Shown: positions 1 through 9,562, counted from the stretch's first letter. The stretch: DNA of 64,000 bases from Fredinandcohnia aciditolerans (GCA_003640645.1 QGHH01000010.1:62001-126000), one strand, 5' to 3'. Program-made: numbers and translations. Notes: generated from the letters alone by a model not told the origin.

Positions 1-2
1 CG

Positions 3-626
3 CGTCTGTATAAACGATATTCCCACCCGTTACTAGTACCAATTGCAACAACTACCCTTGCAGTTCTAATTATTTTGTTATTCTTCTCAATCCCTTATAA
101 AACTTATATGTTGGGTGGAAAATGGATAGATGAGCTACTCGGACCTGCAGTTGTGGCATTGGCCTATCCTTTGTATCAAAATCGCAAATCGTTAAAGGAG
201 TTTTTCATTCCGATTATCATAGGCGTATTTGTGGGTTCAACGACAGGAATCATAACAGGCGTATATTTTTCAAAAGTATTAGGAATCGATTCAGATATCA
301 TCCTTTCTATTGCTCCAAAATCAGTTACATCTCCGGTCGCTATGGATATTGCAAGCTTGACGGGTGGAATTCCTGCATTGGCGGCCATATATGTGATGTT
401 TGCGGGAATTTCGGGTGCGATGTTTGGTCCACTTCTTTTAAAAATGGTAAAGGTCAATCACTTTGTTGGTGTTGGTTTAGGATTTGGGACCGCATCACAT
501 GGTATTGGCACAGCTAGGGCATTGGAAATAGGAACAAATCAAGGGGCAATAAGCTCGATTGCGATGATTTTAAGTGCGGTCTACACATCGATCATATTGC
601 CAGTTTTGTTTTCTTTTTTTCTATAA
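3..626 (+). CDS. LrgB/CidB/PftB-family membrane protein, 5' end cut by the window
   Basis: The open frame runs from the window edge, so the start codon lies upstream; about 208 residues are visible and the family is usually about 230 long, so only the first 20 or so are missing. The visible part is almost entirely hydrophobic with several membrane segments. Family-typical motifs are LGPAVVALAYPLY, the PKSVTSPVAMDI stretch and a glycine-rich FGTASHGIGTARA segment. Relatives act with an LrgA-type partner as regulators of murein hydrolase activity or, for B. subtilis PftAB, as a pyruvate facilitator; an lrgA-like gene would be expected just upstream, outside the window. The exact role cannot be settled from this fragment. 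Confidence 0.88.
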   Translation, partial: RLYKRYSHPLLVPIATTTLAVLIILLFFSIPYKTYMLGGKWIDELLGPAVVALAYPLYQNRKSLKEFFIPIIIGVFVGSTTGIITGVYFSKVLGIDSDIILSIAPKSVTSPVAMDIASLTGGIPALAAIYVMFAGISGAMFGPLLLKMVKVNHFVGVGLGFGTASHGIGTARALEIGTNQGAISSIAMILSAVYTSIILPVLFSFFL

Positions 627-641
627 TGAGGTGAAAAGAAG

Positions 642-1361
642 TTGGGACAACTAATAAAATTGCAGGATTATATATCTAGGTATGAAATTGATATGTTTCG
701 GTATCCCGGACAGTTTATCCGTCAAAAAAGAAAACAATGGGAACAGACAACGTTAGAGAAACAACATTTTCTTGATCATATCTTTGATTTTCAAATGAAA
801 TGGGCAAGCTCTACGATTCGAGAAAAATCATATATAGATAAGGAATTTTACAAGGATCATAATTTGAAATACTTTCTTCAGCGATTTCCAGATACGTATC
901 TTGTGTTATATAGACCCATATTCAAGTTGAAAAATGCGCCGGTTGAAGTGGAAATTATCATGATTAGTCCGACGACAACTTGGTTAATTACCATTCTTGA
1001 AGGGGAAGAAAATAGTGTATTTATCGGTTCAAATGATAGGTTTTGGATTGAACGAAAAGGAAAGCAAGATAAAAAAGTGTTATCACCGATGATTGAGCTT
1101 GATCGAATGGATGGTATCGTTCGTACGATTTATTCTTTATATGATATCGAGCTACCAATTCGGAAAGTGATTTTGAATCGTACGGGCTATATTGATTTTC
1201 CGCTTGTACCATTTGATGTGGATTTAGTGGAAAAAAGAAAATATGAAGAGTGGTTTACCGGTTTGCGAAATACAAGTTCTCCATTAAAACATATGCAATT
1301 AAAAGCAGGCAATGCGTTACTACAATACTGTCATACAGTTTGTGTGCGCAGGATGGATTAG
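642..1361 (+). CDS. ytlQ: YtlQ-like protein with a degenerate NERD-like core
   Basis: This 239-residue soluble protein starts at a TTG placed 7 nt after a good ribosome binding site (GAGGTGA). Residues about 95-185 have the alternating beta-strand pattern of nuclease-related NERD domains, including a hydrophobic run that ends in TTTWLITILEG and a later PMIELDRMDGIVRTIY segment resembling the Q-containing helix of that fold. The usual catalytic acid-x-lysine motif is not obvious, so nuclease activity is doubtful. Its place directly before the lipid kinase gene matches the ytlQ-ytlR order of B. subtilis, which is the main reason for the name. Function is unknown. Confidence 0.65.
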   Translation: MGQLIKLQDYISRYEIDMFRYPGQFIRQKRKQWEQTTLEKQHFLDHIFDFQMKWASSTIREKSYIDKEFYKDHNLKYFLQRFPDTYLVLYRPIFKLKNAPVEVEIIMISPTTTWLITILEGEENSVFIGSNDRFWIERKGKQDKKVLSPMIELDRMDGIVRTIYSLYDIELPIRKVILNRTGYIDFPLVPFDVDLVEKRKYEEWFTGLRNTSSPLKHMQLKAGNALLQYCHTVCVRRMD

Positions 1362-1387
1362 GGGTGTAAATGAATGCACCCTTTTTC
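1361..1387 (+). terminator. Weak terminator after ytlQ
   Basis: GGGTG and CACCC arms flank a loop of about 10 nt and are followed by TTTTTC. The stem is short, so this may be leaky. Confidence 0.5.
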
Positions 1388-1454
1388 TATTGTCATCTCT
1401 ATGAATATAAAATACTATTAAGTCATGAATGTCATATTCTTTTGAGGATGAACT

Positions 1455-2390
1455 ATGAAACTATTGATTTTTATTGTAAATAAACAGGCTGGTAATGGAA
1501 AGGGATTAAAAGTCTGGAACCAGCTTAAACATGAATTAGAACAGAAAAAGATCCACTATCGTTCTTTCTTCACAAAATACCCAAATCATGCCGGTGAATT
1601 GGCGCGACAAATTGGTTCAATGTTCGATGTTAAGGTGGAGGCTGTCGTCGCTGTTGGGGGCGATGGAACCATTAATGAAGTCGTGAATGGAATGGTGTAT
1701 TATCCTGAGATTAAGGTAGGATATATCCCAGCTGGCTCTGGTAATGATTTTTCAAGAGGTTTTAATGTGCCAAGTTCTCCATTAGATGCACTCTCCTTTA
1801 TTATTCGCAATAAATCAGATAAGGGAAAATTGTTTGATATCGGAAAATGCAAGATTCAAGGGAAAACAAAGAGTTCCTATTTTGTGAGTAGCTTAGGAAC
1901 AGGCTTTGACGCTGCAGTAGCGAAGAAAACAAATGAATCGCAAATAAAAAAATACCTAAATAAGGTACATCTCGGCTCATTAGCATATGTCTTTGCACTG
2001 ATCCGCCTCCTTTTTACTTATCGCCTTACGAACGTTACAGTAAGCATTAACGGAAAAGAATTCCATTATGAAGATGTTTGGTTTGTGACCGTTTCAAATC
2101 AACCTTTTTATGGCGGAGGTATGAAAATAGCGCCACAGGCAAAGACAACAGACGGTTTATTTGATGTTACGATCGTTCATCATCTATCAAGAATCAAACT
2201 TTTATTTGTATTTGTGACCGTTTTTTTCGGAGCTCATACTAAGTTTAAGGAAATTTCGCAGCATAAAGGTGTAACTATCCGTATTGAATCAGATGAGAAA
2301 ATGTTCGTTCATGCGGATGGCGAATTCATTGGCCAAACTCCTGTTCAGGTTGATGTTCAGCATCGACAAATACCTTTTTTGGTCGAATAA
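1455..2390 (+). CDS. ytlR: Diacylglycerol kinase-family lipid kinase YtlR
   Basis: A 311-residue member of the DagK/YegS/LCB5 family, which phosphorylates lipid alcohols with ATP. The nucleotide-binding GGDGT motif is at residues 68-72, followed by GSGNDFSRG at about 94-102, both diagnostic. A C-terminal beta-rich domain carries the NQPFYGGGMKIAP and VHADGE motifs expected for the family. There is no membrane segment, as usual for the soluble members. Start is an ATG preceded by GAGGATG. It lies alone between two terminators, in the same order as B. subtilis ytlR. The lipid substrate cannot be read from sequence; DgkB is the housekeeping enzyme, and this paralogue may differ. Confidence 0.9.
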   Translation: MKLLIFIVNKQAGNGKGLKVWNQLKHELEQKKIHYRSFFTKYPNHAGELARQIGSMFDVKVEAVVAVGGDGTINEVVNGMVYYPEIKVGYIPAGSGNDFSRGFNVPSSPLDALSFIIRNKSDKGKLFDIGKCKIQGKTKSSYFVSSLGTGFDAAVAKKTNESQIKKYLNKVHLGSLAYVFALIRLLFTYRLTNVTVSINGKEFHYEDVWFVTVSNQPFYGGGMKIAPQAKTTDGLFDVTIVHHLSRIKLLFVFVTVFFGAHTKFKEISQHKGVTIRIESDEKMFVHADGEFIGQTPVQVDVQHRQIPFLVE

Positions 2391-2489
2391 TCCTATTTGG
2401 TACTATTTGCCTGTACTATTTTTGCTATTTTTTATAGCGAAAAAGTTTCTTTATCTTGACTTTAATTGTAAATGAACGCTAAAATTTAG

Positions 2490-2536
2490 TAAGATAGCTA
2501 TTGTAATATGGTATGTTCAATAGCTGTCTTTTTTAT
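2490..2536 (+). terminator. Terminator after ytlR
   Basis: A long stem pairs AAGATAGCTATTG with CAATAGCTGTCTT around a 14-nt loop and ends in a T run. It covers the upstream part of the next open frame, which supports a downstream start for ytmP. Confidence 0.8.
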
Positions 2537-2561
2537 TTTATATTTATTAGGAAATGTTGTG

Positions 2562-3356
2562 TTGAAATTGGAGATAAACTGGCTTACATACGTATTAGGC
2601 AACGAGTGGGAATACTCCCCAGCGGGTGGTGCAACGGGAGACGCGTATTTTGCCCAATTAAATGATAAAAAAATATTTCTTAAACGAAATTCATCCCCGT
2701 TTCTTGCGGTTCTTTCTGCAGAAGGGATTGTTCCAAAGTTAATTTGGACTAAGCGTCTCGAAAATGGCGATGTTGTCACAGCACAGCAATGGCTCAGTGG
2801 CAGAGAATTAAAACCTGCTGAGATGAACGGTGAAAATGTGGCTGGATTACTTAAAAAGATTCATCAGTCCAATGAGCTATTAGAAATGCTTAGACGTATA
2901 GGTAAAAAGCCTATAGAAGCCAAAGATGTTTTGGACGATGTATTACGAAAATTGCATTCAGATTTATTAAAGTTTGAAATTGTGAACAAGGCCATCACTT
3001 TTTTAGAGCAAGAAATTGAAAATATGAAACATGACCATAATGTCGTATGTCATTCAGATGTTAATCATAACAATTGGTTATTATCAGATAGCAATGAGCT
3101 CTACTTAATTGACTGGGATGGAGCAATGATTGCAGATCCTGCAGTTGATATTGGAATGCTTTTACATTGGTATATAAAAAAAGAAGACTGGCCAAAATGG
3201 ATCAGTCTCTATGGAATGGAATTAACAGATAATTTGCTTCTGCGTATGAAATGGTATGTGGTTGCACAATCTTTGCATCTTCTGGGTTGGTATCAAGTAA
3301 AAAAGAAGGAGAAGGAAATCCTTCATTGGCTTCAATATTTGGAGCACCTATTATGA
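2562..3356 (+). CDS. ytmP: YtmP, aminoglycoside/choline-kinase-like phosphotransferase
   Basis: A protein-kinase-like small-molecule phosphotransferase. The catalytic HSDVNHNNW motif (about residues 164-172) and the metal-binding IDWDGA motif (about 183-188) are intact, and the N-terminal SPAGGATGDAYF loop resembles the ATP-binding glycine loop. The open frame extends further upstream, but that part lies inside the ytlR terminator and codes an unlikely hydrophobic stretch; TTG at 2562 (or GTG at 2559) follows AGGAAATG at good spacing and gives about 264 residues beginning near the family's NEWEYSPAGG start. The substrate is unknown. The last 6 bp overlap the convergent ytzH gene. Confidence 0.82.
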   Translation: MKLEINWLTYVLGNEWEYSPAGGATGDAYFAQLNDKKIFLKRNSSPFLAVLSAEGIVPKLIWTKRLENGDVVTAQQWLSGRELKPAEMNGENVAGLLKKIHQSNELLEMLRRIGKKPIEAKDVLDDVLRKLHSDLLKFEIVNKAITFLEQEIENMKHDHNVVCHSDVNHNNWLLSDSNELYLIDWDGAMIADPAVDIGMLLHWYIKKEDWPKWISLYGMELTDNLLLRMKWYVVAQSLHLLGWYQVKKKEKEILHWLQYLEHLL

Positions 3357-3629
3357 GTATTGGTCAATATCTGAAATCCACTGATTAATTTGATTTTGAT
3401 GAGATTCAATATGGTTATCCAGATGCTGGGTATATTGACCTTGTTGACTATAGGAATAGACGTCAGTCAGAACCTGTTTCACACTCTGGTCAATATTTGG
3501 GTTTGCCAGAAGGGATTGGATCAGTCTACCTAATTGTTCACATTCAGATACAGTACCACAGCAATCCATTTGATGATTTGATAATATATCCTTTAAAATA
3601 TCCATTTGATGTGTATAATCTAGAGGCAC
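3351..3629 (-). CDS. ytzH: YtzH-like small protein
   Basis: A 92-residue soluble, helical protein with the conserved N-terminal segment DCCGTVSECEQLGRL, which is the signature of the Bacillus YtzH family. It starts at a GTG 7 nt after AAGGAAGTG. It is convergent with ytmP and overlaps it by 6 bp, the arrangement also found in B. subtilis beside trmB. The function is unknown. The paired cysteines near residue 23 are conserved in the family and might bind metal or form a disulfide, but nothing in the sequence proves either. Confidence 0.82.
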   Translation of the reverse strand: MPLDYTHQMDILKDILSNHQMDCCGTVSECEQLGRLIQSLLANPNIDQSVKQVLTDVYSYSQQGQYTQHLDNHIESHQNQINQWISDIDQYS

Positions 3630-3705
3630 TTAAGAACACTTCCTTTTTGATGTTGTCTCTATACTACATTTCCATGAAATGACCATTTTTATACGATATA
3701 AACAC

Positions 3706-3740
3706 GAAACTCACCAATCGGTGGGTTTACGTTTTTTATT
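3706..3740 (+). terminator. Hairpin with T run between ytzH and trmB
   Basis: AAACTCACC pairs with GGTGGGTTT around a 4-nt loop, followed closely by TTTTTT. It points in the + direction although no + gene ends just before it, so it may end read-through from ytmP or act as an attenuator ahead of trmB. Confidence 0.6.
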
Positions 3741-3877
3741 GGCATTAACACATCTAACAAAGCCTTGCACGAAATTGTAGGACATGTTATTCTTTTGTGC
3801 GATACAACTTTAATAGGATGTCAAAAAGTCCGGTGAAAATGACACATCTGAACACGTATTTAAATGAGGTGGCAATC

Positions 3878-4522
3878 ATGCGTTTGCGCAATAAACCGTG
3901 GGCAAAGGAAAAATTAGCGTCATACCCACAGTATGTAATTGAGAATCCAGTTGAACAAAAAGGGAATTGGAATCAAATATTTGAAAATGATAATCCAATT
4001 CATATAGAAGTAGGTACAGGTAAAGGTAGATTTGTAACAGAGATGGCAAAAGCTCATCCTCATATCAACTATATTGGGATTGAATTATATGAAAGTGTAA
4101 TAGTCTCAGCACTAGATCGTGTTATTGAGGCAGAAATTCCAAATCTTAAATTATTAAATCAAAATGCAGTTAAGCTTCGGGACTTTTTTGAAAAAGGAGA
4201 AATTGACCGCGTTTATCTCAATTTTAGTGATCCCTGGCCAAAGACACGTCATGAAAAACGTCGTTTAACTTACAAAACGTTTTTACAAATGTATGAGGAT
4301 ATCCTTGTTGACGAAGGTGAAATTCATTTTAAAACCGATAATCGTGGCTTATTCGAATATTCGTTAAGAAGTTTTTCTGAATACGGTCTTCTTTTAACAT
4401 TTGTAAGTCTTGACCTGCATAAATCAGATTTTGAAGGTAATATCATGACTGAATATGAAGAAAAATTTTCAGAAATGGGACATCCGATTTATCGTTCAGA
4501 GGTCCGCTACCAACATAAATAA
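3878..4522 (+). CDS. trmB: tRNA (guanine-46-N7)-methyltransferase TrmB
   Basis: This class I SAM-dependent enzyme methylates G46 in the tRNA variable loop. The SAM motif EVGTGKGRF is at residues 44-52 and the family signature [11 protein letters not shown] at 115-125. The long upstream extension of the frame is rejected because ATG at 3878 follows a clean GAGGTGG site and gives [13 protein letters not shown], the usual N terminus, with 214 residues, close to the normal B. subtilis length. It is followed by its own terminator, so it is probably transcribed alone. Confidence 0.96.
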   Translation: MRLRNKPWAKEKLASYPQYVIENPVEQKGNWNQIFENDNPIHIEVGTGKGRFVTEMAKAHPHINYIGIELYESVIVSALDRVIEAEIPNLKLLNQNAVKLRDFFEKGEIDRVYLNFSDPWPKTRHEKRRLTYKTFLQMYEDILVDEGEIHFKTDNRGLFEYSLRSFSEYGLLLTFVSLDLHKSDFEGNIMTEYEEKFSEMGHPIYRSEVRYQHK

Positions 4523-4533
4523 TCCTAATATCG

Positions 4534-4563
4534 CCCATAAACAGTGGTTTATGGGTTTTTTTA
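4534..4563 (+). terminator. Terminator after trmB
   Basis: A perfect stem of CCCATAAAC and GTTTATGGG with an AGTG loop is followed by TTTTTTT. Confidence 0.9.
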
Positions 4564-4654
4564 TGTAGGTTAGTTAACTCTACGGAAAGATGATTTATAA
4601 ATTTTCATAATAATGGTAAAATGGGGATAACCGTTGGTGAAGGGTGGGGAAAGA

Positions 4655-5506
4655 ATGGAACAGCTTGTAATTGGTGATATTACACTTACTTGGTTAAATG
4701 GCGGTGTTACACATTTAGATGGTGGCGCAATGTTTGGTGTTGTACCTAAACCGTTATGGTCAAAAAGATATCCACATAATGAAAAAAATCAAATTGAACT
4801 GCGAACAGATCCAATCCTTGTTAAGGCAGGTTCAAAAAATATTTTAATTGAATCAGGAATTGGCAATGGGAAATTGACTGATAAACTCAAACGAAATTTT
4901 GGGGTCCTGGAGGAATCTTCTATTGATAAGTCTTTAGCAGAACTTGGACTTACTACGAGCGATATTGATATCGTCCTTATGACTCACCTTCATTTTGACC
5001 ATGCATGTGGGCTTACGAAGTGGGAAAATGATAAATTGGTTCCTACATTTGAGAACGCTGTCATTTATGCATCAGATGTGGAATGGCAAGAAATGAGAAA
5101 TCCGAATATCCGCTCAAAAGCAACATACTGGAAAGATAATTGGGAAGCAATCGAACATCAAGTAAATACGTTTACTGACAAGCTTGAGATAGTCCCTGGA
5201 ATTACCATGATACATACAGGTGGACATAGTGATGGACATTCTATTATTTTTATAGAAAGCCAGGATGAACAGGCAATACATATGGCGGATATCATGCCGA
5301 CACATGCCCATCAAAATGTTTTGTGGGTATTGGCTTATGATGATTACCCAATGAAATCGATTGAGCAAAAACAAAAATGGATGGGCGAAGGACTTGCAAA
5401 CGAAGCATGGTATATTTTTTATCATGATGCCTTATATCGAGCAATTAAATGGAATCAATCTGGAGAAATAATTGATTCATTAAAAAGGATTAGAATAAAA
5501 AATTAG
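4655..5506 (+). CDS. ytnP: YtnP, metallo-beta-lactamase-fold lactonase
   Basis: A 283-residue metallo-beta-lactamase-fold hydrolase. The zinc motif HLHFDHACG starts at residue 111, with further ligands at the GGHSDGH segment (about 189-195), Asp212 in [10 protein letters not shown] and a C-terminal His near 257. B. subtilis YtnP hydrolyses N-acyl-homoserine lactones and interferes with streptomycete signalling; the close match in motifs and position supports the same enzyme class here, though the natural substrate is inferred. ATG at 4655 after GGGTGGGGAAAG is preferred to the upstream in-frame start. No signal peptide is seen, so it is likely cytoplasmic. Confidence 0.88.
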   Translation: MEQLVIGDITLTWLNGGVTHLDGGAMFGVVPKPLWSKRYPHNEKNQIELRTDPILVKAGSKNILIESGIGNGKLTDKLKRNFGVLEESSIDKSLAELGLTTSDIDIVLMTHLHFDHACGLTKWENDKLVPTFENAVIYASDVEWQEMRNPNIRSKATYWKDNWEAIEHQVNTFTDKLEIVPGITMIHTGGHSDGHSIIFIESQDEQAIHMADIMPTHAHQNVLWVLAYDDYPMKSIEQKQKWMGEGLANEAWYIFYHDALYRAIKWNQSGEIIDSLKRIRIKN

Positions 5507-5531
5507 CTTATAAGCAGCCTTATAAGCTAAA
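5503..5531 (-). terminator. Terminator for ytzB (minus strand)
   Basis: A perfect 12-bp stem, TTAGCTTATAAG with CTTATAAGCTAA, sits between the convergent ytnP and ytzB genes. A T run follows it only on the minus strand, so it mainly ends ytzB. Confidence 0.8.
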
Positions 5532-5536
5532 ATGCC

Positions 5537-5845
5537 TTACAATGGGTTAACCTCTAATATGGAACCTGTTTTTGCATCCATTACGAATTCGTATTGGTGG
5601 CTTTCTTGATTTAGTTTGCGAGAAATGCCACCTTTGTATACTTGATAGTGAATGCCTGATTTTGAGTAGTCCTCTGGATTCATTTGAATCCAAGATCCAT
5701 CAATTGGGCCGTTCTTTTTGAAAGCTTCTTTGGCTAGTTTCAATGCTTTGTCACCAGGAATCGTTGAATCACTTAATGCTTCTTTAATAAGAAGTGCACT
5801 TGTAAACCCAACACCAAAACCAAGAAAAAACTTATTCCAGCTCAT
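5537..5845 (-). CDS. ytzB: YtzB, membrane-anchored PepSY-domain protein
   Basis: A 102-residue protein with a short N-terminal hydrophobic segment (residues about 5-22) that could anchor it in the membrane, followed by a PepSY-like domain: a helix with ALKLAKEAFKKNG and a beta region ending YEFVMDAKTGSILEVNPL. PepSY domains are often inhibitors of peptidases or extracytoplasmic modules. It sits divergently next to the M42 aminopeptidase gene as in B. subtilis, where it is called YtzB. A link to that peptidase is an inference from neighbourhood only. Confidence 0.8.
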   Translation of the reverse strand: MSWNKFFLGFGVGFTSALLIKEALSDSTIPGDKALKLAKEAFKKNGPIDGSWIQMNPEDYSKSGIHYQVYKGGISRKLNQESHQYEFVMDAKTGSILEVNPL

Positions 5846-6018
5846 TTAATCCCTCCTAAACGGACTTAATCCTTGTGATAAGTATAACTTCTTTTTATGA
5901 AAATCTCCATGTTCACTATGGTAACGAAAAAACAATTTCGATATACTAAATAATGTACATAATAGAATCAAATTTTTGCAAATTGTTACGACTCTTACAT
6001 ACCGGAAGGAGAATGACA

Positions 6019-7092
6019 TTGAAACAGGATACACTTGAGCTTTTTAAAACGTTAACAGAGCTCCCTGGGGCTTCAGGGAATGAACACCAGGTAAGAAAGT
6101 TTATGCGTACACAGCTTGAAAAATACTCAGATGAGGTTGTACAAGATGGTTTAGGGAGTATTTTTGGAGTACGCCGTGGTGATGCTAATGGGCCAACTGT
6201 CATGGTTGCAGGCCATATGGACGAAGTTGGATTTATGATCACGTCAATCACAGATAATGGGATGCTACGTTTCCAGACTTTAGGTGGCTGGTGGAGCCAA
6301 GTTCTTCTAGCGCAACGTGTTCAGGTGATTACTGACAATGGTCCTGTAATTGGGGTTATTGGATCAATCCCTCCACATTTACTGGAAGAGAGCCAACGCA
6401 AAAAACCAATGGATATTAAAAATATGTTGATCGATATTGGTGCTGATGATCGTGAAGATGCAATCCGCTTGGGAATAAAGCCTGGTCAGCAGGTAGTTCC
6501 GATTTGTCCATTTACACCAATGGCTAACGAAAAGAAAATTTTAGCCAAAGCATGGGATAACCGCTATGGCTGTGGGCTTTCCATCGAACTTTTAAAGGAA
6601 TTGCAGGGAACCCAGTTACCAAATACACTTTATTCTGGAGCAACTGTACAAGAAGAAGTAGGTTTAAGAGGAGCAAGAACCTCGGCCACAATGATTAAAC
6701 CTGATATTTTCTATGCCCTAGATGCTAGTCCAGCAAATGACATGTCTGGAGATAAGAGTGCATTTGGTAAACTTGGACATGGAGCTTTACTTCGAATATT
6801 TGACCGTACGATGATTACACATCGCGGTATGCGTGAGTTTATTTTAGACACTGCAGAAACAAATAATATTAAATACCAATATTTTGTTTCTCAAGGTGGA
6901 ACAGATGCTGGTCAAGTTCATCTTTCAAATGAAGGTGTGCCATCAGCTGTAATCGGGATTTGTTCTCGTTATATCCATACACATGCATCAATTATTCATG
7001 TGGATGACTATGCTGCTGCAAAAGAATTACTTGTTACCCTTGTAAAGAATTCTGATCGCACAACAGTGGATACTATTCGTCAAAATGGGTAA
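6019..7092 (+). CDS. ytoP: M42-family aminopeptidase YtoP (glutamyl/deblocking aminopeptidase type)
   Basis: A 357-residue cytoplasmic di-zinc aminopeptidase of family M42, whose members form large tetrahedral complexes and degrade short peptides. Metal and catalytic residues are visible: H66 and D68 in [11 protein letters not shown]180 in [12 protein letters not shown]212-E213 in [10 protein letters not shown]235 in YALDASPA and H322 in [11 protein letters not shown] at 6019 lies 6 nt after AAGGAGA and gives the family's usual length; ATG at 6013 sits almost on top of the ribosome site. It has its own terminator downstream. Confidence 0.92.
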   Translation: MKQDTLELFKTLTELPGASGNEHQVRKFMRTQLEKYSDEVVQDGLGSIFGVRRGDANGPTVMVAGHMDEVGFMITSITDNGMLRFQTLGGWWSQVLLAQRVQVITDNGPVIGVIGSIPPHLLEESQRKKPMDIKNMLIDIGADDREDAIRLGIKPGQQVVPICPFTPMANEKKILAKAWDNRYGCGLSIELLKELQGTQLPNTLYSGATVQEEVGLRGARTSATMIKPDIFYALDASPANDMSGDKSAFGKLGHGALLRIFDRTMITHRGMREFILDTAETNNIKYQYFVSQGGTDAGQVHLSNEGVPSAVIGICSRYIHTHASIIHVDDYAAAKELLVTLVKNSDRTTVDTIRQNG

Positions 7093-7111
7093 ACAATAAG
7101 TTTAAAATTAA

Positions 7112-7143
7112 TGTGCTCGGCTCTTGCCGAGCATTCGTTTTGG
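7112..7143 (+). terminator. Terminator after ytoP
   Basis: TGCTCGG pairs with CCGAGCA around a 7-nt loop, followed by a T-rich tail. Confidence 0.75.
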
Positions 7144-7161
7144 TAAAAAGGTGGGAATGAA

Positions 7162-7683
7162 ATGATACGAATTGCAATTGGTACGAAAAATCCTGCAAAA
7201 GTGGATGCAATTATAAAAGGATTTCAAGGCATTGAGGCAAATTTTCATCCAACATCTGTTTCTTCGGATGTGTCAGCACAACCATTTTCAGATAAGGAAA
7301 CCATTCAAGGTGCAATTAATCGCGCAAAGTCTTCTCTTGAAAAGGAAGGCGCAGACCTAGGTATTGGCTTAGAGGGTGGGGTCGTTGAAACCGAGTTCGG
7401 GATGTTTTTATGTAATTGGGGCGCAATTGTTGATAAAGACAATGACCCGATAATTGCAGGTGGAGCAAGAATTCTCCTACCGTATGAAATAGCTAGAGAA
7501 TTAAAAAAGGGAATCGAACTGGGTGATGTGATGGAGGATTTCACAAAACAAAAGGATATTCGCAAGGCTGAGGGGGCAATCGGTATTTTCACGGACCAGT
7601 ATGTGAATCGAAAAGATATGTTCACCCATATCGTAAAGCTTCTCGTCGGCCAGTTTGCATATAGAAAAAAATTCAAGTCATAA
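7162..7683 (+). CDS. DUF84/YjjX-type inosine/xanthosine triphosphatase
   Basis: A 173-residue protein with the family's N-terminal nucleotide-binding motif GTKNPAKVDAI (residues 7-17), an RAKSSLEKEGADLGIGLEGG stretch and FLCNWGAIVD. The E. coli relative YjjX hydrolyses ITP and XTP, cleansing the nucleotide pool of deaminated purines; the same role is a reasonable inference. ATG at 7162 follows AAAAGGTGGGAATGAA. The family length is about 170, so the gene looks complete. It sits between ytoP and a lipoprotein gene with no shared overlap. Confidence 0.82.
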   Translation: MIRIAIGTKNPAKVDAIIKGFQGIEANFHPTSVSSDVSAQPFSDKETIQGAINRAKSSLEKEGADLGIGLEGGVVETEFGMFLCNWGAIVDKDNDPIIAGGARILLPYEIARELKKGIELGDVMEDFTKQKDIRKAEGAIGIFTDQYVNRKDMFTHIVKLLVGQFAYRKKFKS

Positions 7684-7807
7684 TTGTTACAATAAAATGG
7701 TACTTATTTCTTATTGATTAAAATATCTAGATTACCCTTGCAACGAATAAATTAATAGGTTTATTATAGAAAAAGAGAATAGCTACCTTTTTAAGGGGTG
7801 AGAGAAT

Positions 7808-8305
7808 ATGAAACTAGGAAAAGTCTTTGTTTTCATTTTTCTATCGCTTGTAGGACTTTTGGCAGGTTGTGCATCGATTGAAGATGAATCTAAGGAAACG
7901 GTTGCAGCGGTCGAAGATGTGTTTAAAGCTCAACCCGAAAAGACAAATAGCGAAAACGGAGATGTTTCCTTTTATCTGCCATCTACTATGGAGATAGAAG
8001 AGAAGGATGAAAATAACATAATCCTTCAAAACGGAAACCAAACATTTATTTTATTTGTTAATCCAAATGAAGAGCGTACAAGTGATGTATTATATAATTC
8101 AGTCGATGCGAAGGAATTTGCAATTGACAAAACCTTTACAGATAAAGAGCGATTTGGCTATGTAAAAGCTTTTGAGATAGAGGACAAGCTTTACCTTGTG
8201 ACTGTGGGAATTGGCGGAATAAAAATGACGACTGAAACGAAGGTAAGCGACATTTCTGAAAGTGCAACTGAGATGATGCAAATCGTATCTTCTGTGAAAT
8301 ATTGA
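7808..8305 (+). CDS. Small lipoprotein of unknown function
   Basis: The first 20 residues form a lipoprotein signal peptide (basic MKLGK, a hydrophobic core, then lipobox LAGC), so Cys21 would be lipidated and the protein anchored outside the membrane. After an acidic linker, residues about 50-165 look like a single alpha/beta domain (FYLPSTMEIEEKDENNIIL, then NQTFILFVNPNEE) resembling general small Bacillus lipoproteins placed beside ytpP. ATG at 7808 follows AAGGGGTGAGAG. It is flanked by terminators and probably monocistronic. I do not recognise a named family. Confidence 0.8.
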   Translation: MKLGKVFVFIFLSLVGLLAGCASIEDESKETVAAVEDVFKAQPEKTNSENGDVSFYLPSTMEIEEKDENNIILQNGNQTFILFVNPNEERTSDVLYNSVDAKEFAIDKTFTDKERFGYVKAFEIEDKLYLVTVGIGGIKMTTETKVSDISESATEMMQIVSSVKY

Positions 8306-8308
8306 TAT

Positions 8309-8339
8309 TAAGCCCCTACACTGTTAGGGGCTTTTATTT
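8309..8339 (+). terminator. Terminator after the lipoprotein gene
   Basis: AAGCCCCTA pairs with TAGGGGCTT around CACTGT, followed by TTATTTG. Confidence 0.85.
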
Positions 8340-8396
8340 GTTTTTAGGTAAAGAATATATGATAATTAGTTCATACGGAAATTGGAGGTAAAGCCC

Positions 8397-8711
8397 ATGA
8401 AAAAACTTGAAACGATAGACCAATATCAAGAATTAATCAAAAACGGAAAGAACATTTTTATGTTTTCAGCAGATTGGTGTCCAGACTGCCGTTTTATCGA
8501 TCCATTTTTGCCTGAAATAGAGAGTTCTTATCCTGACTATACATTTTACTATGTAGACCGTGACGAATTTATTGATTTATGTGTGAATCTGAATGTTTTT
8601 GGTATACCAAGCTTTTTAGCTTACGAAGACGGAAAGGAAACAGGCCGTTTTGTAAGCAAGGACCGTAAAACAAAAGAAGAAATTCAACAATTCATTGATG
8701 ATCTCTCTTAA
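8397..8711 (+). CDS. ytpP: YtpP, thioredoxin-like protein
   Basis: A 104-residue thioredoxin-fold protein with a CPDC active site (Cys28 and Cys31, in [11 protein letters not shown]) and the cis-proline loop FGIPSFLAY. Classical thioredoxin has CGPC, so the redox potential or partner likely differs. No signal peptide is present, so it acts in the cytoplasm. ATG at 8397 follows GGAGG with 8 nt spacing. It is the first gene of a pair with ytpQ, 29 bp downstream. B. subtilis YtpP has the same motif and neighbour. Confidence 0.92.
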   Translation: MKKLETIDQYQELIKNGKNIFMFSADWCPDCRFIDPFLPEIESSYPDYTFYYVDRDEFIDLCVNLNVFGIPSFLAYEDGKETGRFVSKDRKTKEEIQQFIDDLS

Positions 8712-8740
8712 GATCACGCAGAGAGAGGAGATTGATTTTT

Positions 8741-9562
8741 ATGGACTCAAAAAATAATAGGAAAATGGATTCAAAAAAAATAAAGAATTTAATCCAAGAA
8801 AAGCTATCCCATCATAATTGGCAATTTTCTTTTGACCGTGAGAAAGATACTTTACGTATTGAGGATAAGGAAACGAAGAAAGGAACGACTGTCACACTTC
8901 CGGGAATAGTCGCCAAATATCAAGAAGAAGGTCCTGGAAGTCTTGATGAAGTTATTTATTATATTGAAGAATCTTTGACTTTTATGAATAGTGAATTGGA
9001 ACTTGAGGGTAAAGAAAAAAACATTTTTCCTGTTATTCGTTCAACCTCCTTCCCGACAGAATCGAATGAGGGAGAAGAACTTATTTATGATGACCATACT
9101 GCAGAAACAAGAATCTATTATGCTCTAGATTTAGGAACAACGTACCGTTTGGTCGATAAAAAACTTTTACAAAAAGAAAATTGGAAGTTTGAACGGGTCC
9201 GTGAAATAGCGAGATTTAATCTACGTTCCCTAGATGTCTCATACAAAACTGACGAAGTTGCAGGCAATACCTTTTATTTTATTAATAAAAATGATGGGTA
9301 TGATGCAAGTCGTATCATGAATGATGCCTTTTTACAAAAAATGAGCCAACAAATTAAAGGAACAATGGCTGTCGCTGTCCCACATCAGGATGTACTGATT
9401 ATAGTTGATGTTCAAAATGATACGGGATATGATATCCTGGCTCAAATGACTATGAGCTTCTTTGCAAGTGGACGTGTTCCCATTACGGCACTCTCATTTC
9501 TTTATGAAGATGGTAAACTTGAGCCCATCTTTATCCTTGGGAAAAATCGCCCAAGGAAATAA
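8741..9562 (+). CDS. ytpQ: YtpQ, DUF1444 protein
   Basis: A 273-residue soluble protein matching the DUF1444/YtpQ family, recognisable from [13 protein letters not shown], the [16 protein letters not shown] segment and the C-terminal [21 protein letters not shown]. Biochemical function is unknown. ATG at 8741 is 10 nt after GAGGAG; an in-frame TTG at 8732 lies too close to that site. It is cotranscribed with ytpP, judging by the short gap without a terminator. In B. subtilis ytpR normally follows; here a terminator and then sftA follow directly. Confidence 0.9.
   Translation: MDSKNNRKMDSKKIKNLIQEKLSHHNWQFSFDREKDTLRIEDKETKKGTTVTLPGIVAKYQEEGPGSLDEVIYYIEESLTFMNSELELEGKEKNIFPVIRSTSFPTESNEGEELIYDDHTAETRIYYALDLGTTYRLVDKKLLQKENWKFERVREIARFNLRSLDVSYKTDEVAGNTFYFINKNDGYDASRIMNDAFLQKMSQQIKGTMAVAVPHQDVLIIVDVQNDTGYDILAQMTMSFFASGRVPITALSFLYEDGKLEPIFILGKNRPRK

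Noticed and set aside
2284-2475. 63-codon open frame at the end of ytlR
   Set aside because: It is a shadow of the ytlR frame with an unlikely aromatic-rich tail in AT-rich DNA.
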